A stretch of 64,000 nucleotides of DNA, taken from the NCBI GenBank assembly GCA_027886175.1, contig JAJNNQ010000078.1, positions 1,240,001 to 1,304,000 of the forward strand, read 5' to 3'. Origin of the DNA: Phylloscopus collybita (Eukaryota > Chordata > Aves > Passeriformes > Phylloscopidae). Shown here piece after piece: positions 44,949-54,699 of the stretch. The notes beneath the pieces are model-generated. The model worked only from the letters and a program-made list of their open reading frames with translations, did no database searches and was not told the DNA's origin. The translations under genes and the position numbers were made by a program. The stretch's first letter is position 1; every line of letters begins with the position of its first letter.

Positions 44949-45470
44949 TGTCACTTGTCCCCTCCCCCTCACCAAGCTGGACTTGAGAAAAATTTGGGGA
45001 ATTTTTCATTTTTTCAAATTTCATTGAAATTGTCCCAAATCCTGATGGGAATTCCTGGGCCGACGTCACTGGGGACACTCAGGGAACATGCAGGGACACT
45101 CAGGGACATTCAGGGGCCCTTGGGGACACTCAGGGACACTTGGGGACACTCAGGGATGTGGGGGGAGGGAGTGAATGGGCCCCCTCGGTGCCTGAAGCAG
45201 AGGGGGTTATAAATGACAATATCAATGACAATATCAATGACAGTTATCAATGACAATACAATATTGGCTTTCGCATTCATGTATTGGCTTTTGCATGTTG
45301 TTATTGATCACAATGATTTTGATACAATACAATTTATAATTCCTTTCAGCTGCTTTTGGTGTAACATAATCTATCAGTTTATGTGGGCAGTGTGTAGCCA
45401 ACACAAATGGCAGCATAATAAATTGATTTTATATCATAGGCCTTAGGAAAATAATAAAATAGAGACTGCA

Positions 45471-46075
45471 TGTCCTGGGTTGTGGAGCCGGGTTTTGTGT
45501 ATTCTATTTACATCTGTTTGGGGCGCCTGATGACCCATCTTGATAGGGCCATTGCCACCTTCCCCAGCCTGTGCGGTGCATTTGCATTTCTATACATCTC
45601 ATGCCCTGGCGGTGGGGGGTGGGGGGAGGGGAGGTGGCCAGGAGGGAAGGGTGGGAGCGGGCCGGTGCTGCGCTGCTGCAAGAGCGGAGTGCTCTGCACT
45701 TCCTTCCCTGCGGTGTGGCAAGATTTTCTTCGCCTCCTGTGCTAGCCTGGGAGGAAGACTGGATTTTTTCGTCTCACCAGATTCCATCTCACCATTCCCG
45801 GATCCCAGAATCACGTCTGCCACTTCAGAAGGACTTTACTTTTGGACTGCTTTCAACATCCTGAATCACAGGGTCAGATTGAAACTCTGACTCTGTCAGG
45901 GTTTTCTTCCAAAATTATTGTTTATTTGTTTATTTGTTTGTTTGGTTGGGTGGTTTTGTTTCCTATCATATTTGTATTGTTAATATCTCCTAGTAAAGAA
46001 CTGTTATTCCTATCCGCAACATCTTTGCCTGAGAGCCCTTGATTGCAAAATTATAATTCGTCAGGGTGTGAGGGG
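45471..46075 (+). mobile_element. truncated ERVL LTR
   Basis: Plus-strand LTR of the same family as 33329-33996. It starts TGTCCTGGG directly after the agagactgca flank of the amplified unit. It runs to gtgagggg at 46075, where the betaretrovirus-like LTR begins, so the last 60 or so bases are missing. It is noticeably more diverged than the two LTRs of the full provirus. Confidence 0.85.
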
Positions 46076-46428
46076 TGTGGAGAAGATGTGAATTAGAGAA
46101 GGGACAGGCGCTCGGAAGACAATCGGTTTGTCACGGGTAAGGGCAAGGCACGTTCCACCCCTGAGATAACCCTATCTCAGGGACACAAACCCCTCTCCTC
46201 TAGCATACCAGTACTTTTCCATTACCCCTAGGAAACGTAGTAAGACCCCCTATGACGTAGCGAGACCCAGATAGTACTTAAACCCTATGCTTTAGATAAT
46301 AAACGCTTTTGACGATCCACCACATTGGCGTTTGCTGTGTCATTAGCCCGAGCTCCACACGCAGCTTGTGGAAGCCGTGTCTCCACCTAACCCAGGCCGC
46401 CATGGTGGTGGCTGAATAAGCGACAACA
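46076..46428 (+). repeat. provirus 5' LTR
   Basis: 353 bases. TATA-like agtacttaaacc near 46273 and AATAAA at 46298-46303. Confidence 0.9.
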
Positions 46429-46431
46429 TAG

Positions 46432-46449
46432 TGGTGCCGTGAAACCCGG
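46432..46449 (+). other. primer-binding site
   Basis: TGGTGCCGTGAAACCCGG, three bases after the 5' LTR. I did not assign the tRNA. Confidence 0.65.
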
Positions 46450-46584
46450 GAACAGAGCCTGGGGAGTGGGAAACGCCTGGACGGTGGACGACGGCGGTAG
46501 CGGCAGGTTCCGAACTACCGCGGAGGGACAGGGGGACGCCCCAAGAACCAGTGACCGGCATGGAAGCGATCGCGCAGGTTGTAA

Positions 46585-49143
46585 AACTTATGGAAGGGAA
46601 ATGGGGAATATGCTGTGAGCGAAAGAATTTATATAGATTTGGGCACAATTCAGCGGCCCGTTGATATATTGAATTCAGAAAGGTGGGAGAGTTACACTGT
46701 TGCTCTGGCGGAAGATACAAAAGCCACTGGCAGTGGAAAAATTCTAAAAGCATGGGGAAAAGTTGAGACGGTTTTGCGAAAAGCAAGGGAGGAGCAGGAG
46801 ACATGGAATGCGGTGAAAACATGTTTATTTGCCATAACGCAGTCGAAGGGAGGGGGCGGTGGACCCACGGGACCCGCGGGACCCCCGGGGAATGCCCAGT
46901 CTCGCGGCGGGAACGCGCAGGAGGGGGGTGCGTTGTGCCCTCCCCAGAGCCCATGTCCAGATGTCCCGGACCGTGGGGGGGGCTCTCTGGCCGTTCCGCG
47001 GGACACCCCGGATCCAAAAACCCCCCCAGAACCCCCCGAAAATATTGCGGTTTTGCTGCCTCTACCTCCTCGTTGCGTTTGTCCGCGGAACCCAGATTCG
47101 CCCGATATCGGCAAATCAGCGGGTCCGGAGACGCTGCCGCCGCACGCGCGGGACACCCGATCTCCGGAACCCGGGAGGGGGGTCGCGATTTCCCCAGTCG
47201 CCGAGCCGGTGCGGCGGGAGGGGGAAGGATCGTGGTCTGTTTGGGAAGAACTCGCGCGGGAGGCGAGAGAGGTAGAGAGAGAAGCCCGCACCGCGCCGGA
47301 GCCGGCGGCGCTGGGACCGCCCGCGCCGCACTCGCGCTGCGCCGCCACCTCCGCGCCGGAGCCGGCGGCGCTGCTGCCGCCATACCCCGAATATGGCGAC
47401 CGCGGCTTGGAGTGGGGGCGGGGTGACCGACCGCGTGGCGCTGAAAACCCGGAAGCGCGGATCCCCGCGGGAGTGCATACGCAGGAGGGGAGCCCAGACG
47501 CGCCGGTTTGCACCGCGCACGTGCGGGAGAGCGAGGAAGCGCGCGCACGCGGCCAGAAATCGTTCCCAAGGTCATTTTACAAAGGAAATACCCCCCCTTG
47601 GGGGGGGCAGGGCGAGCCCAGGGGGTGGGAATGGGACTGCCCCCAGGAGGCGTGCCAGCGCCGCCCCCAAGAGCAGGGCAAAGGCCACCCCCGGGAGGCG
47701 GGACGGGGGCGGAGCCCAACAAAAAGGCACAGGAAGCCGGAAGTGTACCAGCAGTCGACTTCCGACTCTGAGTGGGATCACAGCTCGGAGGCTAGTCCCA
47801 CCGAGAGCTCCAAGTCTGACACAGATTCGGAACCGGAGATAACAGAATTTATGGATTTTTTACCAAAACCGAGCAAAGCTTTTTACAATACAGGGGAAAA
47901 CACACAATATAAACTTACTGACTGGGGAAAGATAAAGATAGCCTGTGCTGAATGGGAACCTGCTGCTGCAATCCATGCTTTCCCAGTGCGAGTTACTGGA
48001 ACAAGGCAGAATTTAAGGCGAACCTATACTCCTTTGAACACGAAAGAGATACAAGCAGTGGTGAAGGCAATTCAAGAAAAGGGAATAGGATCAGCTGTTG
48101 TGTCCACTTTGGTAGACGGGCTTTTTAGTAACGATGACATGTTACCTTTTGATATTTCCCAGATCACTCGCATGTTCTTTGATGGAGCAGGGTTGATTGT
48201 TTTTCAGCAGGAGTGGTCAGACCAATGTGCAGCTGCTTTAGCCCAAGGCTCAGGACAGGGACAACCCCTCCATGGCTCTACCCTGTCCAGGCTGCTGGGC
48301 AAACATGATGATGTGGCTACCCCACAAACCCAAGCAGCACGCCTCACAGCAGAGGAAGTCAGGGCAACAATGAGAGCAGCTAGAGAGGCCATACGAGCTG
48401 CTTCTCGGGTTGTGAACAAAGCATCACCATGGTCCACCATCAAACAGGGGGAAAGTGAGGGTTTCACACACTTTGTAGATCGTTTGCAAGCTGCTATTGA
48501 TTCTTCCACCCTGCCTGTAGAGGCAAGAGGACCTGTAGCATTGGATTGCCTGAAACAACAGTGTAACACTGTCACCAAGGACATCCTGCGCTCTCTGCCA
48601 GCAGGAGCCAGTTTGGCTGACATGATCAAACATGTGGTAAGGGAGGAACAGCTGATCCCCATGCAGGCTACGATCCATACTATAACCAATGCATTAGCGT
48701 GCATGAAATGCGGCCAAGCAGGTCATCTGGCTGCAAACTGTCCTCAGCCAGCACAGCAACCCGTGGTACAGCAACCTGTAGCAGCACCCCTGACCCAACA
48801 GCGCCAGACACCCACCTGCTGGAATTGTGGGAAAAAGGGTCACATGGCCAGGGAATGCAGATCCAAGCTCCGGGGAAACGGGAGAGGGAGGGGGCGTGCG
48901 GGCCACATTCAGCCTCCTCCCAATGCGAGATGGCCCATCTTTCCCAATACCCAGTGGGCTGGGGGACCCTCATACCCCATATATATACAGGAACCAGTCA
49001 GTATCACATCCCCATCAAGCATTCCGTGGCAGAGCGGTGCAACACCACCAGTGGTAACCACGCACCCTCCACCGCCACAAACTGCGCCAGTGACACAGGG
49101 TCAGCAGGGGGCGACACAGAGCGGAATCCCTGGGTGGCCCTAG
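46585..49143 (+). CDS. gag: provirus gag (start disturbed)
   Basis: Open to TAG at 49143. Contains a Pro/Arg-rich middle with PPYPEY, a capsid-like helical part (FLPKPSKAF onward, including ARLTAEEVRATMRAAREAIR), and two CCHC zinc knuckles (CMKCGQAGHLAANC and CWNCGKKGHMAREC). The only nearby ATGs (46560 and 46590) are in another frame that meets a stop after about 34 codons. Either a small indel near 46590-46640 has broken the N-terminus, or translation begins unusually. Gag would form the particle core and package RNA. Confidence 0.8.
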   Translation, partial: NLWKGNGEYAVSERIYIDLGTIQRPVDILNSERWESYTVALAEDTKATGSGKILKAWGKVETVLRKAREEQETWNAVKTCLFAITQSKGGGGGPTGPAGPPGNAQSRGGNAQEGGALCPPQSPCPDVPDRGGGSLAVPRDTPDPKTPPEPPENIAVLLPLPPRCVCPRNPDSPDIGKSAGPETLPPHARDTRSPEPGRGVAISPVAEPVRREGEGSWSVWEELAREAREVEREARTAPEPAALGPPAPHSRCAATSAPEPAALLPPYPEYGDRGLEWGRGDRPRGAENPEARIPAGVHTQEGSPDAPVCTAHVRESEEARARGQKSFPRSFYKGNTPPWGGQGEPRGWEWDCPQEACQRRPQEQGKGHPREAGRGRSPTKRHRKPEVYQQSTSDSEWDHSSEASPTESSKSDTDSEPEITEFMDFLPKPSKAFYNTGENTQYKLTDWGKIKIACAEWEPAAAIHAFPVRVTGTRQNLRRTYTPLNTKEIQAVVKAIQEKGIGSAVVSTLVDGLFSNDDMLPFDISQITRMFFDGAGLIVFQQEWSDQCAAALAQGSGQGQPLHGSTLSRLLGKHDDVATPQTQAARLTAEEVRATMRAAREAIRAASRVVNKASPWSTIKQGESEGFTHFVDRLQAAIDSSTLPVEARGPVALDCLKQQCNTVTKDILRSLPAGASLADMIKHVVREEQLIPMQATIHTITNALACMKCGQAGHLAANCPQPAQQPVVQQPVAAPLTQQRQTPTCWNCGKKGHMARECRSKLRGNGRGRGRAGHIQPPPNARWPIFPNTQWAGGPSYPIYIQEPVSITSPSSIPWQSGATPPVVTTHPPPPQTAPVTQGQQGATQSGIPGWP

Positions 49144-49496
49144 TCATGAAGGTGGGAAAAGAGCCCCTGATGGTATGGGGAATCTGCCAGCTCTATGGCA
49201 GTAGGGACCCTCATGTTTTTGGGCTCAAGTTTCAGGCAGACACGGGATCAGATTGTACCATTATACCCCAATTGCATTGGCTCAGACATTGGCAAATTAA
49301 AGAAGTCCCTCCAGTAAACGGAGTGGGGGGACAATCCAAAGCTTGGAAAAGCACCCAGTTGGTAGCCATAACACTTTACACAAAAAAGGGACCAGAACAA
49401 ACTGTTGCAATTTACCCCTACATTTTGCAAAATTCTCCACCCTTGATAGGAAGAGATGTCTTAGCCATGCTCGGAGTCAGAATCACAAATTTATAA
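48699..49496 (+). CDS. pro: provirus protease region (pro)
   Basis: In the -1 frame from gag, open to TAA at 49496. Holds the retropepsin active site (FQADTGSDCTIIPQL), a flap-like GVGGQSKAW, and the C-terminal IGRDVLAML. Expressed by frameshifting at 48873; cleaves the polyproteins. No lesion seen. Confidence 0.85.
   Translation: MHEMRPSRSSGCKLSSASTATRGTATCSSTPDPTAPDTHLLELWEKGSHGQGMQIQAPGKREREGACGPHSASSQCEMAHLSQYPVGWGTLIPHIYTGTSQYHIPIKHSVAERCNTTSGNHAPSTATNCASDTGSAGGDTERNPWVALVMKVGKEPLMVWGICQLYGSRDPHVFGLKFQADTGSDCTIIPQLHWLRHWQIKEVPPVNGVGGQSKAWKSTQLVAITLYTKKGPEQTVAIYPYILQNSPPLIGRDVLAMLGVRITNL
48873..48879 (+). promoter_or_regulatory. gag-pro -1 frameshift heptamer
   Basis: G GGA AAC in the gag reading frame, inside the gag/pro overlap just after the second zinc knuckle. 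It is a classic betaretroviral slippery site. Confidence 0.8.
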
Positions 49497-52105
49497 TGAG
49501 GGCCACTGCTACGCACCCTTTGTTGCCGATCAAATTGACTTGGAAATCATCAGACCCTGTTTGGGTCGAGCAGTGGCCCCTCTCAGAGCCTCGAATAGCA
49601 GCATTGTTGGAACTGGTTGAACGGGAACTGCAAAAGGGTCACATAGAACCTTCCACAAGCCCATGGAACACCCCTGTGTTTGTAATTCCCAAAAGGTCTG
49701 GAGAAGGCTATCGCCTAGTCCACGACCTGAGGGAAGTGAACAAAACAATCAGACCCATAGGTCCAGTTCAGACACTGTTACCTATGAACTCAGCCATCCC
49801 TGAAGGACAACCATGTGCAGTATTGGACATTAAAGACTGTTTCTTTTCAATACCTTTGCATCCTGAGGACAGGGAACGATTTGCCTTTTCCGTGGTTTTC
49901 CCAAATGGCAAGCGGCCTAGCCTGCGTTTCCAGTGGAAGGTTTTACCGCAAGGCCTCATTGATAGCCCAGCCATCTGTCAGATCACCGTGGACAAAGCGC
50001 TGACGCCAGTCCGACACTCCTACCCCACTGCAACCATCATACAATACATGGACGACATCCTAGTCTCAGCACCATCGGCGAGTCAAGTGGATCAGCTAGT
50101 ATCCATGATCACAGAGATTCTCCAGGCCAACGGCTTCGAGATTGCGAGCGCGAAGATTAAAAAAGGACCCTGCGTCACCTTCCTGGGAGTGGGGATCACA
50201 AATTCCTATGTGACACCTCCCAAGGTGAAAATCCACCGAGACATCAAGACGCTCCACGACGTGCAACGCCTGGTAGGATCATTGCAATGGCTTCGCAACA
50301 TCGTCCTGATTCCTCCTGAGGTCATGGACTCTTTGTATGACCTCCTGAAAGGAAAACACCCCTGGGAACCCAAGGAGCTGACACTGCAAGCAGCGAGCTC
50401 CCTCGACTTCATCGAACAGCAGATGTCCACTGGCACACTTGCCAGATGGAACCCAGCGATGCCTCTGGACCTGTACGTACAGTTCACGCCAAAGGGGGGA
50501 GTGGGAGCGCTGGCCCAAGGACCTTCTGAAAAGGTGCGACCGATTCAATGGGTGGTCCTTGGAAGACCAGCTCGTGCATTTTCCCCAGCAATAGAATGCA
50601 TCTCAAATCTCATCATGAAAGGCAGGAAGCTTGCCTTGAGACACCTAGGAACGGAGCCATCAAGAATCCACCTTCCCTTCCGCAGGCAATCAGCCACAGA
50701 GTCAACCACAATTTCAGAGCACCTAGCCCTTGCTCTCATCAGATTCGGAGGAGAAATCTTCTACTCCACCAGACCACCTTGGACTCAGCTGCTGACCATA
50801 GTCGACATAGACATGCCACCAAAGGTCATGGACAGACCACAGCCAGGACCAACAGTTTTCACAGACGCTTCCTCCACGACTTCCACCGCAGCAGCAGTGT
50901 GGCAGGCAGAAGAGCAATGGCATTGCATCAAAGCATGTGACCCCACACTGTCAGTGCAGCAACTGGAAGCGACAGCAGTAGTCTTGGCGTGTGGACTCTT
51001 CCAAGACGAGCACCTGAACATTGTAACAGACTCTATATTCGTGGCAAAGCTCTGTCTGGCTATGACAGGACCAGATGTGTCAACATCAACAGCAGCCCTG
51101 ATGCTAGAAGAAACACTCTCCTCACGAAAGGGCACAGTATCTGTCATTCACATCAACAGCCACAACCCAGTCAAAGGTTACTTCCAGATCGGCAATGACA
51201 AGGCAGACACTGCAGCAAAAGGCGTCTGGACGCTGCAGGAAGCTCGTCAATTGCACGAATCCCTCCACATTGGACCCAAAGCACTGGCAAAGAGATGCGG
51301 GATCACCACAACGGATGCCAAGCATGTAGTGGCCACCTGTCCTCACTGCCAGAAGTCACCCCTGTGGACCAGTGGGGTCAATCCAAGAGGTCTCAAGCCC
51401 TCAGAAATCTGGCAGTCAGATTTCACCTTGTGTCAACTGCTGAAGCCTCAAGCCTGGCTTGCAGTAACAGTGGACACATTCAGTGGAATGATCGTGGCCA
51501 CACAGCATCGCAAAGCTAACTCTAAAGCCACAATTCAGCACTGGTTGACAGCCATGCCATGGCTTGGTATCCCCAAGCAGATCAAAACAGACAATGGTTC
51601 CAATTTCATTTCTAAACCAGTGCAGGAATTTGCTTCCAAATGGAAAATCACATTAGTACAAGGCATTCCATATAATAGTACCGGGCAAGCTATAGTTGAG
51701 TGGGCAAATCAAACCCTGAAAACCAAAATAGAGGTGTTGGCAAAAGCAGAAGGCTTAACCAACTCCATCCCCTCAGGAGAGCAGACACGTATATTGGCAA
51801 CCGCTCTGATGGCATTGAATCAATTCCCTAGAGGAAATGAAGCAAACAGTCCCATTCAAAAACACTGGGCCTCCAAAGCAATAGAGGAGGACCCGCAGGT
51901 TGTAATTAAAAATGAGCTGGGTGAGTGGGAACGGGGCTGGAGATTGATGCTTGCAGGGCGAGGGTATGCAGCTGTCAAAAAGGACGGGAAAATCAGGTGG
52001 TGTCCTCTCAAATCAATTAAACCTGATCTTCACAATGAGCAGGATGAGACTAATGAGAATTGTGAGTTTCTGTTTACAGGACATGCTGGTGGGGCGACCA
52101 CGTAA
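49343..52105 (+). CDS. pol: provirus pol (RT-RNase H-integrase)
   Basis: Open for about 920 codons in the -1 frame from pro. RT shows YRLVHDLREVN, AVLDIKDCFFSIPL, LPQGLIDSPAICQ and the YMDDILV active site typical of class II (alpha/beta) retroviruses. RNase H has FTDASS, QQLEATAVVL, IVTDSIF and NDKADTAAKG. Integrase has the HHCC domain (LHESLHIG then CPHCQK) and D-D-E core (WQSDFT, KTDNGSNF, GQAIVEWAN). All expected catalytic residues are visible and no stop interrupts it. The end overlaps env. Confidence 0.92.
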   Translation: MEKHPVGSHNTLHKKGTRTNCCNLPLHFAKFSTLDRKRCLSHARSQNHKFIMRATATHPLLPIKLTWKSSDPVWVEQWPLSEPRIAALLELVERELQKGHIEPSTSPWNTPVFVIPKRSGEGYRLVHDLREVNKTIRPIGPVQTLLPMNSAIPEGQPCAVLDIKDCFFSIPLHPEDRERFAFSVVFPNGKRPSLRFQWKVLPQGLIDSPAICQITVDKALTPVRHSYPTATIIQYMDDILVSAPSASQVDQLVSMITEILQANGFEIASAKIKKGPCVTFLGVGITNSYVTPPKVKIHRDIKTLHDVQRLVGSLQWLRNIVLIPPEVMDSLYDLLKGKHPWEPKELTLQAASSLDFIEQQMSTGTLARWNPAMPLDLYVQFTPKGGVGALAQGPSEKVRPIQWVVLGRPARAFSPAIECISNLIMKGRKLALRHLGTEPSRIHLPFRRQSATESTTISEHLALALIRFGGEIFYSTRPPWTQLLTIVDIDMPPKVMDRPQPGPTVFTDASSTTSTAAAVWQAEEQWHCIKACDPTLSVQQLEATAVVLACGLFQDEHLNIVTDSIFVAKLCLAMTGPDVSTSTAALMLEETLSSRKGTVSVIHINSHNPVKGYFQIGNDKADTAAKGVWTLQEARQLHESLHIGPKALAKRCGITTTDAKHVVATCPHCQKSPLWTSGVNPRGLKPSEIWQSDFTLCQLLKPQAWLAVTVDTFSGMIVATQHRKANSKATIQHWLTAMPWLGIPKQIKTDNGSNFISKPVQEFASKWKITLVQGIPYNSTGQAIVEWANQTLKTKIEVLAKAEGLTNSIPSGEQTRILATALMALNQFPRGNEANSPIQKHWASKAIEEDPQVVIKNELGEWERGWRLMLAGRGYAAVKKDGKIRWCPLKSIKPDLHNEQDETNENCEFLFTGHAGGATT
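49382..49388 (+). promoter_or_regulatory. pro-pol -1 frameshift heptamer
   Basis: A AAA AAG in the pro frame within the pro/pol overlap. Confidence 0.8.
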
Positions 52106-54005
52106 TGCATATATGCCCCTTCCAGAGGAACGAGACACACCACCAAAACGTCAGACAGCGGCAGAGAAACCCACACGAGTGAGACCCAGACATCAGCGAC
52201 ATGTCTGTGTGATTTTGTTATTGGGGCTTGTTGCCAGAGGACAAGCCAGCCCAGATTACTACCCACATCAGCCGTTCAGGTGGGTCATGAGACACCTAAC
52301 CAGCGGTAAGGTGCTCAGAGACATCACCACACCAAACGCTCCATCTTTCGTGCTCCGTTTTACAGATCTATTTCCAGAACAACCAAAGGTAATTCCCAGG
52401 TCTCCACACTCATCACACATGTATCTATCCTATTGGTGCCCAGCTTCAAACCCGGGGAAAAGCTATTGTAATTACCCCGGGTGGGGGTACTGTGGGTACT
52501 GGGGCTGTGAAACCATCGTTACAGATGCCAGGCCGTCAGGGCCTGGGTGGGACCCACCAGCCCCCGATAAGTTCCTACAGTTCTCATGGGCACCTGCAGG
52601 TTGTAAACCACCTCTTTTCTCACAGGGAAATTCCTATCGAAACAGCTATAAAATCCCCAAATTTCGAATTTGTATATATTACAACATGACGGTCTTGCAG
52701 CCCAATCATTTTAGCTGGACAGTGGGAAGAACATGGACAGTGGTCACTCAAAAGTTGAGAGAGTGGGTGAATGTGCAAATTACCAGGCTCCAACCATCGG
52801 CACCCCGAGCGGTTGGACCCAACAAGGTGATTAAAAGCACACAGACAGAGAAAAACATAACTTACCCCAAAATCCTACCCACGAGTGTCACCGAAAACCC
52901 AACCAGTGATGAGAAAGCTTTCCAGATAGGCCGATCAGCCAAGTCAGACCCAGACCCAATCCTTCGTATGTTAGATGCTACCTTTTTATCCCTAAATGAA
53001 TCTAATCCTAACCTAACTAATTCCTGTTGGCTTTGCTACAATGTTCAACCTCCGTTTTATGAAGGAGTTGCTGTAAACACCTCATTCACTTACTCCACAG
53101 CTGATGCACCACATCAATGCAGATGGGATACACCCCGCAGAGGTATCACCCTGAGTCAAGTCTCAGGTCGGGGCAGATGTTTTGGTAATTCAGCCCTGGC
53201 TAAGCGAAAAGGGAATGTTTGTGCCAAAATTGTAAAGCCCAACAGAAAAAACAGTAAGTGGGTTGTTCCAGCTTCATCTGCAATGTGGGTTTGTCAGAGA
53301 TCTGGAGTAAGTCCCTGTGTGTTTCTTCCCAAGTTCAATGATTCTAATGACTTCTGTGTCCAAGTTCTGATTGTTCCTAGGGTCCTGTACCACTCCGATG
53401 AAGAGGTATACAACCTTTTCGAAGAACCTAGCCGGCTTCACAAAAGAGAAATAATAACAGGTATAACCATAGCAATGCTGCTCGGCTTGGGAGCAGCTGG
53501 AATGGCAACAGGTGTTTCGGCCCTAGCAACACAGCACCAAGGACTGTCTCAGCTGCAGATGACCATAGATGAGGACTTGCAGAGGATCGAGAAATCCATT
53601 TCCTACCTAGAGAAGTCAGTCTCTTCACTTTCAGAAGTGGTTCTGCAGAACAGGCGCGGGCTAGATCTCCTGTTCATGCAACAAGGGGGTCTGTGTGCGG
53701 CCCTGAAAGAAGAATGCTGCTTTTACGCAGACCACACTGGAGTCGTCAGAGACTCCATGGCAGAACTTCGAAACAGACTGGCTCAAAGACAGAAGGATAG
53801 AGAAGCTCAGCAAGGCTGGTTCGAATCCTGGTTTAACCAATCTCCATGGTTAACCACTTTGATTTCATCCTTAGTAGGCCCATTGGCAATGCTACTTTTA
53901 GCTGCTATCTTCGGACCATGCCTGCTGAACAAGATAGTCTCATTTGTTAGAGCTCGCATAGAGCAGACTAACATTCTGTTCATGCACCAACATGAAATGC
54001 TGTGA
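52083..54005 (+). CDS. env: provirus env, gamma-type glycoprotein
   Basis: Starts at ATG 52083 just after an acceptor-like site (ttctgtttacag), so it would come from a spliced message; 640 residues. Signal/hydrophobic stretch VCVILLLGLVARGQA, then a surface unit with many Cys and a CWLC (CXXC) motif. Next come basic cleavage-like RLHKR, a fusion-peptide-like Gly/Ala/Ile stretch, a CX6CC motif (CAALKEECC) preceded by the QNRRGLDLLF block, a membrane span (LISSLVGPLAMLLLAAIF) and a short tail. Covalently linked gamma-type Env family. No lesion seen. This Env class differs from that expected for the betaretroviral pol. Confidence 0.88.
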   Translation: MLVGRPRNAYMPLPEERDTPPKRQTAAEKPTRVRPRHQRHVCVILLLGLVARGQASPDYYPHQPFRWVMRHLTSGKVLRDITTPNAPSFVLRFTDLFPEQPKVIPRSPHSSHMYLSYWCPASNPGKSYCNYPGWGYCGYWGCETIVTDARPSGPGWDPPAPDKFLQFSWAPAGCKPPLFSQGNSYRNSYKIPKFRICIYYNMTVLQPNHFSWTVGRTWTVVTQKLREWVNVQITRLQPSAPRAVGPNKVIKSTQTEKNITYPKILPTSVTENPTSDEKAFQIGRSAKSDPDPILRMLDATFLSLNESNPNLTNSCWLCYNVQPPFYEGVAVNTSFTYSTADAPHQCRWDTPRRGITLSQVSGRGRCFGNSALAKRKGNVCAKIVKPNRKNSKWVVPASSAMWVCQRSGVSPCVFLPKFNDSNDFCVQVLIVPRVLYHSDEEVYNLFEEPSRLHKREIITGITIAMLLGLGAAGMATGVSALATQHQGLSQLQMTIDEDLQRIEKSISYLEKSVSSLSEVVLQNRRGLDLLFMQQGGLCAALKEECCFYADHTGVVRDSMAELRNRLAQRQKDREAQQGWFESWFNQSPWLTTLISSLVGPLAMLLLAAIFGPCLLNKIVSFVRARIEQTNILFMHQHEML

Positions 54006-54165
54006 ATTATTCAGAAAACATTGCCAGTCACAAGCTTTTCCAAACTTGCCTGGCAAAAACTTACTCAGGTTTTCAAACTCCTTCTTCCTTTTGTCAAATA
54101 CTAACCTTCTACCTCATTTAGTACCTATATATATATATATATGTATAACTACCTCGTTTTTTGTG

Positions 54166-54185
54166 ATGGGGGGGGGGGGGGGAGA
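54166..54185 (+). other. polypurine tract
   Basis: Run of G residues ending GGAGA immediately before the 3' LTR; primes plus-strand synthesis. The long G-run may be length-uncertain. Confidence 0.8.
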
Positions 54186-54539
54186 TGTGGGGAAGATGTG
54201 AATTCGAGAGGGACAGGCGCCTCGGAAGACAATCGGTTTGTCACGGGAAAGGGCAAGGCACGTTCCACCCCCGAGATAACTTTATCTCAAGGACACAAAC
54301 CCCTCTCCACAGGCATACCAGTACTTTTCCATTACCCCTAGGAAACATAGTAAGACCCCTATGACGTAGCGAGACCCAGATAGTACTTAAACCCTATGCT
54401 TTAGATAATAAACGCTTTTGACGATTCCACCACATTGGTGTCTGCTGTGTCATTAGCCCGAGCTCCACACACAGCTTGTGGAAGCCGTGTCGTCTACCTA
54501 ACCCAGGCCGCCACGATGGTGGCTGAATAAGCGACAACA
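54186..54539 (+). repeat. provirus 3' LTR
   Basis: 354 bases, roughly six percent different from the 5' LTR by eye. Confidence 0.9.
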
Positions 54540-54540
54540 G

Positions 54541-54690
54541 ATCTCTGGCCGCCCTCCTGGCACAGGGGGCATGTTTCCTCCTCGCAGCTCCCTGGGCTGG
54601 GTTTGCAGCCCCTCCTCCCGCGGGATCTCTGGTGCTTTTCCTCCTCCTCCATCCAGACACTCCTTGGGAATGAAAAATCCTCATTTGGGC
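54541..54690 (-). pseudogene. C2H2 zinc-finger gene fragment (pre-finger linker exon)
   Basis: Minus-strand frame reading [20 protein letters not shown] then [16 protein letters not shown] and [11 protein letters not shown]. This is the linker that precedes the finger array in a large songbird zinc-finger family, from memory. It stops exactly at the provirus boundary, and no zinc fingers follow on the other side of the provirus. Truncated by the insertion or rearrangement. Confidence 0.62.
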
Positions 54691-54699
54691 AGAAAACAA

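Larger units (their letters stand above)
46076..54539 (+). mobile_element. betaretrovirus-like provirus with gamma-type env
   Basis: LTRs at 46076-46428 and 54186-54539 start TGTGG and end CAACA. Between them lie a primer-binding site, gag, pro, pol, env and a G-rich polypurine tract. gag, pro and pol are in three successive -1 frames with slippery heptamers G GGA AAC and A AAA AAG, the betaretrovirus layout. env is of the gamma type (CXXC and CX6CC). pro, pol and env are uninterrupted; the gag start is disturbed. The two LTRs differ at about 20 of 353 positions by eye, and no target-site duplication is present. The left flank is an ERVL LTR and the right flank a zinc-finger gene fragment. 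Confidence 0.92.

Noticed and set aside
54186..54545. Simple insertion of the betaretrovirus-like provirus into the zinc-finger gene
   Set aside because: No target duplication, and the zinc-finger sequence does not resume on the left side, which is an ERVL LTR.
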